Assembly: GCF_030012985.1 (NCBI RefSeq)
Contig: NZ_CP120233.1
Span: forward strand, 2,889,501-2,953,500
DNA length: 64,000 nucleotides
Origin: Microbulbifer sp. VAAF005
Lineage (GTDB): Bacteria; Pseudomonadota; Gammaproteobacteria; Pseudomonadales; Cellvibrionaceae
Direction: 5' to 3'
Below, in pieces: positions 1 through 8,305 of this stretch. The notes beneath the pieces were generated by a model. It ran no database searches. It saw only the letters and a list, made by a program, of their open reading frames with translations, and was not told the origin of the DNA. A program made the translations under genes and the position numbers. Position 1 is the first letter of the stretch. Each line of letters opens with the position of its first letter.

Positions 1-231
1 TTGAATCAAAGCGTCCCAATACTCCGGCGTACCATAAGTATTCTCATGGTATAAAAAGCTCACTTTTTTTGGGAAGGTGATACCAATTAATCGCTTAATT
101 GAGCCCTGATCTACAGCTCTTTGTATTCTCTTACGAGCAGTTGCGTGTTTAACCCCATTCTTAGCTATCTCCTCAATGAGGTCTGCTGACAAGCAAGGCC
201 CACACCTTAATAAGTATCCCGGAATATCCAT
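1..231 (-). CDS. Partial protein with winged-helix-like N-terminus
   Basis: An open frame of 77 codons runs from an ATG at 231 and leaves the window still open, so only the N-terminus is visible. It reads like a small helix-turn-helix segment (LIEEIAKNG then ATARKRIQRAVDQG), followed by a stretch rich in aromatic residues that ends EYWDALIQ. No family is recognised. It lies in the cargo of the Tn7-like transposon and is transcribed leftward, like most cargo genes. Unrecognised cargo of such elements is often defensive, but nothing here proves that. Confidence 0.5.
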   Translation of the reverse strand, partial: MDIPGYLLRCGPCLSADLIEEIAKNGVKHATARKRIQRAVDQGSIKRLIGITFPKKVSFLYHENTYGTPEYWDALIQ

Positions 232-653
232 AGTCCCCTCAGCTAGATGTCACACAGCGCTATTTATAATACTTTTCTACCTATACAAGAGTCAATTTTG
301 GCCTTGCCACTGACTTGGAATTTTTTGTATATAAATCAATGAGTTATGAGTATAGGTTTCTGAAAAAATCAACTTTGATGTCACAGACTCGATTCACAAG
401 TAGTCATTCTATTGGTTTACAGCGCTAATTTGATAAGACACCAACAGGAGCCTTGCTTGCTAATTGATCACCTTTAGTTTTATAGACTTACCGGTCACAA
501 TGGCGCTTACGTGAAGCTCTCAGAGGTAGGATACGAAACAGAGACCGATACAACGCTGAGGCTAAGCAGTACCTCTATATGCCTAGAGTAAAGTATATTT
601 AAGCGACCCCAAACCTAATATACGGCCCCTCGCAACTAAGCAGAGACATTGCT
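232..653. other. Intergenic stretch, no gene seen
   Basis: AT-rich spacer of about 420 bases between two divergent genes. No open frame of useful length was found on either strand. It presumably holds the promoters for both neighbours, but I could not assign a convincing -35/-10 pair. Confidence 0.5.
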
Positions 654-1202
654 ATGCGTCTAATCCTATCGGCCATCTTGTTAACAGTCCTTACCGACTG
701 TCTCGAAGTAAAAGCCAACGATAGCAGAGGCTACAACCTTCGCGAGTGGCTACCTCGTTGGTCTGATAGCGATGGTGACTGTCAAAGCACCCGCCATGAA
801 TTGCTTATCAGGTACTCTTTAGCCCCCGTAACATTCACCAATGAAAGCGGTTGCATTGTTGAAACGGGTTTATGGTTAGACCCTTATACAGGGCAGTTTT
901 TCAGATTAGCCTCCGATTTAGATGTAGAACACATTGTTCCCCTTTCTTGGGCTCACAAACATGGTGGCTCGGAGTGGACTGTAGAGCTTAAGAGGAAGTT
1001 TTCTGAAGACCCCGAAAATCTTTGGCTTGTAGACGATGGTAGAAACCAGAGTAAAGGGGACAAAGGGCCAAATCGCTGGCTGCCACCTTACGAGCCAGTA
1101 CAATCTATCTACATTCAGAGATTCTTAGCCATAGTAAAAAAGTATGACTTACAGATTAACAAGGCCGAATATGATCAGATTTTAGCCCAGCTTGAAAATT
1201 GA
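654..1202 (+). CDS. Secreted HNH-type nuclease (DUF1524-like)
   Basis: 182 residues. The N-terminus (MRLILSAILLTVLTDC) looks like a signal peptide or lipoprotein signal, so the product is probably exported. The core has the HNH-family pattern: DVEHIVPLSWA supplies the metal-binding Asp/Glu-His, and ENLWLVDDGRNQSKGD supplies the downstream Asn and helix. This matches exported HNH proteins of the DUF1524 type. The expected activity is metal-dependent nucleic-acid cleavage. It is a single gene transcribed rightward within the transposon cargo, convergent with the exonuclease gene. A nutritional or competitive nuclease role and a defensive role are both possible. Confidence 0.75.
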   Translation: MRLILSAILLTVLTDCLEVKANDSRGYNLREWLPRWSDSDGDCQSTRHELLIRYSLAPVTFTNESGCIVETGLWLDPYTGQFFRLASDLDVEHIVPLSWAHKHGGSEWTVELKRKFSEDPENLWLVDDGRNQSKGDKGPNRWLPPYEPVQSIYIQRFLAIVKKYDLQINKAEYDQILAQLEN

Positions 1203-1373
1203 GCTCTTCTTGTATGGGATACTATTCTTGCTTTCCTTCAGCAGTAGATGAGTCATAGAAGTACTAAATGTTAATTTTTGATGATCGCATTTGATTATAC
1301 ATGGAGGATAGAAATTAAATTCTACTTGCGCCGACATAAAGAAACTATTTCCTAAAAAAGGATTGGTCAGAAA

Positions 1374-1928
1374 TTATATCCATTTCTCTAGTTGAGGAAG
1401 TATCCTTGCAATATTACAGGCATCGTCTTCACCACGATGTGGTTGTCCCTCAAACTCTAAATCTAAAAACTTGAGAGCACTTCCTAAACCAGTACGGCGC
1501 TTTTTACCTAGCTTTTTTTGCCATAGTGCCTTCAGGTTTATATGAGGCTTATCAAAAAATATTGGGGCACAGTTGTGACGCTCTTGTTCCACCTGGATTT
1601 GGTTATAATCATATTTCCCCCAGCTAGCCCAAGCCTGATAGTCATAGTTTTCCAACCATTTATTTATCAGGACTGTCGACTCCTCAAAACTTGGAGCCAT
1701 CAGCACATCCTTAGGGTCAATACCAGTAAGCTGACTACAGAAACTACTAAGAATAGGGTTAACTGTGGGTTTCACTAGTTCGCTATGGCTTGCTAGCACT
1801 TCTCCTTTTAAACTAGCAATGGCTAGCCCAAACTCAATCACCTCCATATCTTCAACAGACTGCGGACGATCATCCCAACATGTTGCTTCAAGGTCTACGA
1901 CTAATAAATGGTTGATGTTAGCCTTAAT
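1374..1928 (-). CDS. DEDDh 3'-5' exonuclease, probable ATT start
   Basis: Exonuclease of the RNase T/DnaQ fold. The first acidic motif, DLEATCW, is encoded upstream of the first in-frame ATG (1847); the last motif is HRGEDDACNIA near the C-terminus, giving a DEDDh set. Between the upstream in-frame stop and that motif there is no ATG, GTG or TTG. The best initiation site is ATT at 1928, nine bases after a GAGG Shine-Dalgarno sequence, giving MKANINHLLVVDLEATCW and 184 residues. Starting at ATG 1847 (157 residues) would remove a catalytic motif. ERI1-like or exonuclease X-like proteins are the nearest relatives I recognise. Substrate unknown. Confidence 0.75.
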   Translation of the reverse strand: MKANINHLLVVDLEATCWDDRPQSVEDMEVIEFGLAIASLKGEVLASHSELVKPTVNPILSSFCSQLTGIDPKDVLMAPSFEESTVLINKWLENYDYQAWASWGKYDYNQIQVEQERHNCAPIFFDKPHINLKALWQKKLGKKRRTGLGSALKFLDLEFEGQPHRGEDDACNIARILPQLEKWI

Positions 1929-2147
1929 ATACTTTTTCCTCGTCTACTTGTCTCAATGTAAGGTTTATTTGTATTTATCTCAAAGAATATAATTTTTCAC
2001 TCTCGATAAGAGTATAAGATAAGAAAAGAGTCAAACTATATTAGTTCTGCCTGATTTGACAAGGGGGCTTACAAAGATTATGCCAGCCCCTTAAAGTGTA
2101 ATTATTTTCTTATGACTGATAAAGAATATTGATTATCTCAATTTATT

Positions 2148-4772
2148 TTAAACCACATCGATTTCGCTCTTCACACCTTCAAAGATTGCTTCTCGAACTT
2201 CTTCATAAATTGGCAGATCTGTGCCAGGGCAATCCAAGGTTGCTACGATGGCATATGGCACATTTACTTCAGCAAAGCCAGCAATAGCTCTACAATTTAC
2301 TGTTACTTTCAATATGTCATCATCTGAAAAGTTTGATGCTTGGTCACCGGTTCTAACCTCATGGAAAACAGTTCCACTCTTTAGATGATGATGGTAATAG
2401 TCGCCATCTTGGACATTGAGAACCTTTCTATTTGTTGATACCCAAAGCTGTGCGCCTCTATATTCTTGATGCCCAGCATTTATAGGTGATGTCCAGGCTA
2501 CAGTAATAATAAGTCTTCTGAAAACAGTTTTCGCTGAAAGGCTCTGCGGTAAAGGAAATGTAAATTCCTGCGCCTCATCACCTTTTATAACACCAGTTCT
2601 AAGTAATGTAGCCTGATTAGATCTACAGCCATGTATCCTTTGTTCATTAACCTGTCCAAAACCTAATATTTGATTCAAGTCAGACTTGAATGTTCTACTA
2701 TTTTCCTTCTTTTTTAGGTGTTCCTTTATTAGCCCAGTAACATTGGTACAATGTTCAGATCCATGAACTAGTAAAGCTTTCAAAATTACAGAATCTGGAG
2801 CACTGGACAAGGCATGGCTATCTGAAATTCCACGCAAGTCACTTATTGTTTCATATAGAGATGCTAAACGCCTGGTAGCTAAAGCGGCAGCGTTACTTGT
2901 TCCTGATACATAGCAGTAATTATTTACATTACCTATTGATGGGCCAGGAAAAGCACATTTTAATCCTGGACCAAACCTAGGAGTGTCTGCAGCTTCAAGT
3001 CTTACATCATCATTCGCGGTATAAGTCCTGTTTATATATGTTAACTTTCCGCCCGGCATCATCAACTCAGGTTTTACTGAGCGTTGTCTCCCTAAAGTAA
3101 TGGGATTAATAGGGCTTGGCATTCCTTTGGTAGTAATAGGATCAATCTGACCTACAGGTATTTCTCCTTCAAACTCATCTTGATGTACAGCTTTTACAGT
3201 TATCGCATTTACGGCCTCTGCGGGTGACATCATACGAAGAGTGTGCCTTTGTTTATCAGTCGCTTTTAAGAATTCAGCTTCTATATTTTCAGGGCTTAAT
3301 TTCTTAAAAGTCTCTTCATTGATTCCTTTCAAAACTATACTTTCACGGATGTTTCCAGCACTTATTACAAAAAGTACGTCATATTTAAAAGACAACCAGT
3401 CAATCATTTTTGCCCAGGGGCTTAATTGATTATCAAACAGTCTATAGGGATCACCAATAGAAAGATTAATGATCTTTATATGAGGAGCCTCAGGAGGTTG
3501 TCCATTTTCTCCAACTTTCATACGACGCACTGCCCTATGAACTAAGTCCAAAGGAAGGTGATTCTCAGGAATTGTTTCTGTTCTTCTTCCGTTAAAGTCA
3601 GGCTTACCTGGAAACATGATTGGCCTGACATACAGCTTTCTCATTAATGGCTTTTCAGGTCTGCTAAGATCGCCATGAAGTATTAGAGAGCACATAGAGG
3701 TACCATGTACCTGATTCCTGGGGCTATCATATTCCGCTTCAAAATCATCGGGATCATCAATAGAAATTCTCCCTTTTAAGGCTGTATGATTTTCTAAAGG
3801 AAGTCCATCTAAAACGGCCACTACGGGCTCACTAGCCTTGTATTCTTCTAGGTTTGATGCGTCATCAAAATCAACAGATGAATTAAATCCCGTCCCGTCT
3901 GTAGGAGCTACTGCACATTGTCCAACGGGTCGGAAATACATCACTTCATCGCACCGCATTAAGTCAAGCTCTTCCCCATGTGAGCGAACAACTGCATCAA
4001 CTTGACTTATCGGGAGCGTTCCAAGCAGTGCATGGTACCCAATTGATTCAAATGTATATTGGCTAACAATATTACCCCCAGAAGAAATAATTGTCTTTCT
4101 TACTTTTTCTTCTGCTAACTGCCTAGCAATGGAAGACTTCCTGAACCATAACTCAATTTCAAAATTTACTAATTTTTCAGAATCAATATCTCTATAGTAA
4201 TCGACTTGCTCTTTCCAATCTTCAAGCAAGAAAGTATTTGCTAAGCGATCTTGTGTATCCCAAAATCTTATATCTGACAGCTGCAGAAAAGCATCTCTTA
4301 AAGCGACATTATAACCAATCGGTAGTTTATTATTTTCCTTATACTCTTTCCAGATTGAATGAAGTAGCTTTAACCCAGATATATTGCTCATTGCCAAATA
4401 AGCAAATTTCTTTACAGGCTTTATATCTTTTTTTTCACTTTTACTGAAAAAGATATCTGACTGGAATTTATCTTCGATAAGATTTTGAGAAAGGTACTCA
4501 AATCCATTAACTTTTGATAGTTCATCCGAGAATTTTTGTATATCCCCGGCCACTTCTAGAACTAGCACTTTCTCAGGAGTAAACCCATCTGGAGATTCGC
4601 TTAATTCGGTATGCTCAGAAAACTTAAGTTCAAGCTTTTTAAGCTTAGGAGAAATTCTTTTAAATTGTTGGCCTGCTGTTGGCGTATATATTTTTGGACC
4701 TCCGCCGTTAAGGTTATCTCGTTTTTTACCTACAGCTTGCTCTTGAAAAGTTAAAAGGGGGCGCACATCCAT
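2148..4772 (-). CDS. ietS: Subtilisin-like S8 protease, IetS-type
   Basis: About 874 residues from an ATG at 4772 preceded by AAGGA; a TTG six bases earlier is less likely. The S8 catalytic triad is complete: Asp322 in VAVLDGLPLENH, His356 in QVHGTSM and Ser626 in YVSGTSNAAA. No signal peptide is seen, so it should act in the cytoplasm. The N-terminal 300 residues are not a recognised domain and may bind a regulator or target. The gene lies 33 bp downstream of an AAA+ ATPase gene in the same direction; that pairing is the published ietAS anti-phage system. The protease is presumably kept inactive until infection. Confidence 0.85.
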   Translation of the reverse strand: MDVRPLLTFQEQAVGKKRDNLNGGGPKIYTPTAGQQFKRISPKLKKLELKFSEHTELSESPDGFTPEKVLVLEVAGDIQKFSDELSKVNGFEYLSQNLIEDKFQSDIFFSKSEKKDIKPVKKFAYLAMSNISGLKLLHSIWKEYKENNKLPIGYNVALRDAFLQLSDIRFWDTQDRLANTFLLEDWKEQVDYYRDIDSEKLVNFEIELWFRKSSIARQLAEEKVRKTIISSGGNIVSQYTFESIGYHALLGTLPISQVDAVVRSHGEELDLMRCDEVMYFRPVGQCAVAPTDGTGFNSSVDFDDASNLEEYKASEPVVAVLDGLPLENHTALKGRISIDDPDDFEAEYDSPRNQVHGTSMCSLILHGDLSRPEKPLMRKLYVRPIMFPGKPDFNGRRTETIPENHLPLDLVHRAVRRMKVGENGQPPEAPHIKIINLSIGDPYRLFDNQLSPWAKMIDWLSFKYDVLFVISAGNIRESIVLKGINEETFKKLSPENIEAEFLKATDKQRHTLRMMSPAEAVNAITVKAVHQDEFEGEIPVGQIDPITTKGMPSPINPITLGRQRSVKPELMMPGGKLTYINRTYTANDDVRLEAADTPRFGPGLKCAFPGPSIGNVNNYCYVSGTSNAAALATRRLASLYETISDLRGISDSHALSSAPDSVILKALLVHGSEHCTNVTGLIKEHLKKKENSRTFKSDLNQILGFGQVNEQRIHGCRSNQATLLRTGVIKGDEAQEFTFPLPQSLSAKTVFRRLIITVAWTSPINAGHQEYRGAQLWVSTNRKVLNVQDGDYYHHHLKSGTVFHEVRTGDQASNFSDDDILKVTVNCRAIAGFAEVNVPYAIVATLDCPGTDLPIYEEVREAIFEGVKSEIDVV

Positions 4773-4804
4773 TTGCAATCCTTAACAAGTATGTAAAAAG
4801 ACTA

Positions 4805-5776
4805 TTACTCTGTATTTTTATATCTATTTTTCCAGTAGGAAAGTCTGCTTGTCGTTATCGACTTAATTTTTTTTGTACTATCAGGCAAGCTCAAAACATA
4901 TCTACGCTGTACGTCCAATCCGAATTCTTCTAATTCCGCAAAACTTAGTCCAGATAGATGCTGAGCAAGTGTACTTGAAGCAAAACCAAGAGAGTGCCCT
5001 ATACGTTCCTGAAAACTATCAAACCACTTTTCAGCCATTTTTTTTGTAGGCCTAGGTATATCTATTTGAACTTGAAAGCGTCTCCAAACTGCTTTATCTA
5101 GCATTGAAGCGTGATTTGTAGCTCCAATCACAACTACATGACTAGGAAGCATATCAATTTGCTTTAGAAGAGAATTTACAACGCGCTTAATTTCTCCGCT
5201 TTCATTTAAGTCTTCTCTTTCTTTACTAATCGCATCAAATTCATCAAAGAAAAGGACGCACCGTTGAGACTTCACATGCTCAAATAACATATCTAGATTC
5301 TGGGCACTCTCACCCAAAAATCTATTTATAATACCCTCGTACTTTACTACATATAGCGGAATGCTTAGATGATTGGCGAATGCTTCTGCGAGAGTTGTCT
5401 TACCATTTCCTGGCGGCCCAGATAAGAGAATTTTATGCCTAGGCTCTAAGTTATAAGATCTAAGTAAATCTTTCCTTGCTTGCTCCTCAATAATTTCTTT
5501 GAAGGTTGAAACTACACTATTGGGGAGAGTAAGGTCATCTAAAATTTTTTGTGCAGGAAGCTCATAGAATGCATTTTGCAATTCAGGCGCAAAAGTAAAT
5601 TTTTGTTGATTAACCTCAACGGAAGTAACCAGAAGATTACGTAATTTCTCTGCCAAATGATGATGCTGCCTAGAGGCAGCTTCTGCAGCCAATGCTTCTG
5701 CTGTTTTCTTAAAACGTGGCAAATCTCCCTTGATGCCCGTTTCTACTAGGCTGAGTACTAAATCCGCCCTAGCCAT
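4805..5776 (-). CDS. ietA: AAA+ ATPase, IetA-type
   Basis: 323 residues from ATG 5776, which sits behind a strong GGAGGGAAAT ribosome-binding site. Walker A GPPGNGKT is at 120-127, Walker B VLFFDEFDA near 174-182 and a likely arginine finger WRRF at 231-234. The helical N-terminal 110 residues precede a classic-type AAA core. It is the first gene of the two-gene ietAS operon and is divergent from an XRE regulator gene. In this family the ATPase is thought to sense infection or regulate the protease partner. The assignment rests on the pairing as much as on the sequence itself. Confidence 0.85.
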   Translation of the reverse strand: MARADLVLSLVETGIKGDLPRFKKTAEALAAEAASRQHHHLAEKLRNLLVTSVEVNQQKFTFAPELQNAFYELPAQKILDDLTLPNSVVSTFKEIIEEQARKDLLRSYNLEPRHKILLSGPPGNGKTTLAEAFANHLSIPLYVVKYEGIINRFLGESAQNLDMLFEHVKSQRCVLFFDEFDAISKEREDLNESGEIKRVVNSLLKQIDMLPSHVVVIGATNHASMLDKAVWRRFQVQIDIPRPTKKMAEKWFDSFQERIGHSLGFASSTLAQHLSGLSFAELEEFGLDVQRRYVLSLPDSTKKIKSITTSRLSYWKNRYKNTE

Positions 5777-5848
5777 ATTTCCCTCCAAGCCGAATCCATT
5801 TACGGCACTCGTAAGACTAATCCTACATTGACATGATTACAATACTGG

Positions 5849-5866
5849 TTATTTTAATTCAAATAA
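5849..5866. promoter_or_regulatory. Inverted repeat between ietA and xre
   Basis: TTATTT and AAATAA arms are separated by six bases, in the 136-bp divergent intergenic region. This is a plausible operator for the adjacent XRE repressor, but the arms are AT-rich and could arise by chance. Confidence 0.35.
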
Positions 5867-5912
5867 TGAATACTTTCTATTGGATTATGCATGTAATGAC
5901 ACGGATGATGAC

Positions 5913-6218
5913 ATGAATTTTGCCAATACAATCTTAAAAGCGAAACAGCTAAAGGGAATGAATCAGCTAGAATTCGCTAGTTTTCTTGGAAAAAGCCAAT
6001 CTCAAGTTTCCAAATACCTTAATGGCAAAAGTGTACCACCATATGACGTATATATTCGTTGTATGAATATCACTTCAGTAGAACAGGAACTAAATACCAA
6101 TTCAAATGAGGTATATGCTCAACTGAAGGAAGCCATTAGATTTTTGAGAGGGAAAGAAAATATAGAGTTTTGTCAGGCACTACTATCTATAATTACTGCA
6201 TATAGAAATCAAATTTAA
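5913..6218 (+). CDS. XRE-family transcriptional regulator
   Basis: 101 residues from ATG 5913; a TTG at 5880 would add 11 residues that do not look structured. The N-terminal half is a Cro/CI helix-turn-helix (LEFASFLGKSQSQVSKYLNG). The C-terminal half is a helical region that may dimerise. It is divergent from ietAS and convergent with the transposition genes, so it most likely controls ietAS, itself, or the element. No ParB/Spo0J features are seen beyond the SQSQVSKY-like recognition helix. Confidence 0.75.
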   Translation: MNFANTILKAKQLKGMNQLEFASFLGKSQSQVSKYLNGKSVPPYDVYIRCMNITSVEQELNTNSNEVYAQLKEAIRFLRGKENIEFCQALLSIITAYRNQI

Positions 6219-6269
6219 ACCTAGCACTAGGCATTGATATTTATTGCAAAACAGGGGCATTTATACTAG

Positions 6270-7414
6270 TTAGCTATATCTTTTAAAAACCTTTACAGCA
6301 TTCCTGGCGGTTTCTCTTGAAACCCCCAAGATATCTGAGAAAGTTTCGGTCACAACAGGAAGATTCTTTTTTTGATGTACTCTCCAGCACAAACCATCTC
6401 AGTTTGTGTGGGGATATAAGGTCTAAGCTCCAATTCTGTATTTATTACCTCATAGAGCCAAAACGGCAACTCATTTATATGGTCTGAGAATGATGACCGA
6501 GTTATCCCTGTCTTGGTACAGAAACGAACAAATCTAGTTGGCCAATCCTGTATCACCCAAGAAACGAAAGTTAAAACTTTAATTCTTTTATGGCAATCTA
6601 GATAATCTAAAGACCAATCTTTCATTTCTTCGACAAAGAGTAAATCGACCCCTAATTCTCGCTTGATTCTAACTCTAGCCAAATGCCCCCTTCTGCCCAA
6701 TACAGCACTAACAATAAAATATAACCCTGAATAAAATGATATAGAGCATGGTAAACTATATCCAGGAACTGCCCAGCGATTGGCCTTAAAGTTAGTTATT
6801 AACTCTATATAATTATCTATCAATCCACTTTCAAAGTCATCATGGACAATAGAAGGAGCTTCTTTGAAATTAAAAAAGCAATTATAACAAACCTCAACCC
6901 CAAAAACAGGGAAAAGGCTTTTCTTTTTACCTGTACCAATTCTATGGAACATTATTAACGATAAACATCTAGGACACTTATCATAAAGCACACAATCATG
7001 CCTCTCACACATAGCAAATAAAGATAGTCTCCAGTGCCTTCGGTAGTATATTTTCTCCTCTAAACATCGAGGACAAAACTGTAATCCTGGTCTTTTGTGT
7101 TCTCTATGATAGATCCCTAATGGCATAATCCATCTTGAATTTCCATTGATCGTTACAGAATCGAATAAATATCCAAGATAATTATTTAATGTAAGTCTTT
7201 TTAATTTTTCAATTGATTGACCTGATTGCTTTTCTAAAAGCTCTAACAAACCTTCAGGTTGATGCCTATCTATATCTACATTCCAAATAGATTGCTTATA
7301 TAGAAGCACCTTTGAATAAAAGGTATGCGGGAGATATCCATTCGAAAATGACAGACGAATCATCCAAGAAGACAGCAATTCGTCTTCATAGGGATGAGGA
7401 TGGATTGGTAGCAT
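6270..7414 (-). CDS. tniQ: TniQ/TnsD-type target selector, frameshift near C-terminus
   Basis: The TniQ family targets transposition. The start at 7414 (MLPIHPHPYEDELLSSW) lies directly after the tniB stop (TAG T ATG), giving translational coupling. It has the typical TniQ N-terminus and a CxxC zinc finger (FCPRCLEE ... CERH ... CPRC) near residues 110-150. In frame 0 the protein ends at 6350 as KKRIFLL. A -1 shift in the A7 run at 6367-6373 continues it to a stop at 6270, through a plausible helix-turn-helix (DILGVSRETARNAVKVF). The end coordinate given here includes that extension. Whether the shift is programmed, mutational or a read error is unknown. Confidence 0.8.
6367..6373 (-). other. 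A7 slippery run in tniQ
   Basis: Seven consecutive A residues on the coding strand, followed by G. Slipping back one base after the two Lys codons opens a 34-codon HTH-like extension. Poly-A runs of this kind support -1 frameshifting in several IS elements. Confidence 0.45.
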
Positions 7415-7415
7415 A

Positions 7416-8303
7416 CTATACTCTTGATGCTCTAGCTTTTCTTTCACTTGGAGAAACATAGCCACATTGATTTAAGTCTCCATCTTCAATCTTTTCTTTT
7501 CCCTTTAATAGGACATATTCTGCTGCAGAATTTAGCAGCATAGAGATTTCCCCAATTGTCCCTTCAGCCATAGCAAGTATTTTTCCCGCAAGAGGTGCAT
7601 TATAAATAAAGGAACGCTCCTTCAATGGCAGCAATGCTTCAAAGGATGCAAGAAGCTGTCTATATTCTTTGTTCATCTGCCATTGGGGAAGAATCTCTGG
7701 AACAAATCTATTTTCAATTTGTGAATCAACGCTGACAGCTCTAAGAAGATCTCCTGTGCCACACCCAACTATTGATATCTGAAGCTGATTACTTAAATAC
7801 TTTATCATGTTAAGAAACTGCTGTTGTCTAACTGATGCACCGGCCAAAACGTTATGGAGTTCATCAATTATTAGCACTTTCAATTGTATTCTTTCAAGTA
7901 TATTTATTACTTTTGCTCGCTTTACATCAGTTGAGCCTGCCGGGACAGTTTCAAATAACCCGCCAAGTATTTCAGAGTAAAAACCCGCTTCACTTGGAGA
8001 TGGTGGTGCCTGTATGTAAATGACTGGCGCAATAATATGTTCACCCTCTGGATTTTCAGATGCTTGATTTAAATTTGCAAAATGTCTTACTAGTTTTGTC
8101 TTTCCGTTATTTGTTCTGCCGACTAATAACATATTTGGCATTCTGGATTCTTTTGGATGACGAACTAAGTCATCAAGCTTTGAAAGCACTTCCTGAGCTC
8201 TTGGATATCCTATCCAGCGTGGCTCCTTTATCCACTGTATTCTTGCTTGCCTATCAAGCTCAACGACATTATGTATTCTTGGATGCAAGTGTTCTAACAA
8301 CAT
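7416..8303 (-). CDS. tniB: TniB/TnsC-type AAA+ transposition ATPase
   Basis: 295 residues. The N-terminus has the TniB signature (RIQWIKEPRWIGYPRA), then Walker A GRTNNGKT and Walker B VLIIDELHN. TnsC/TniB ATPases bind DNA and link the TniQ-marked target to the transposase. The gene starts two bases after the tniA stop and ends just before tniQ, in a tight tnsA-tniA-tniB-tniQ operon. Length and motifs are normal and nothing suggests inactivation. Confidence 0.93.
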   Translation of the reverse strand: MLLEHLHPRIHNVVELDRQARIQWIKEPRWIGYPRAQEVLSKLDDLVRHPKESRMPNMLLVGRTNNGKTKLVRHFANLNQASENPEGEHIIAPVIYIQAPPSPSEAGFYSEILGGLFETVPAGSTDVKRAKVINILERIQLKVLIIDELHNVLAGASVRQQQFLNMIKYLSNQLQISIVGCGTGDLLRAVSVDSQIENRFVPEILPQWQMNKEYRQLLASFEALLPLKERSFIYNAPLAGKILAMAEGTIGEISMLLNSAAEYVLLKGKEKIEDGDLNQCGYVSPSERKARASRV

Positions 8304-8305
8304 TC

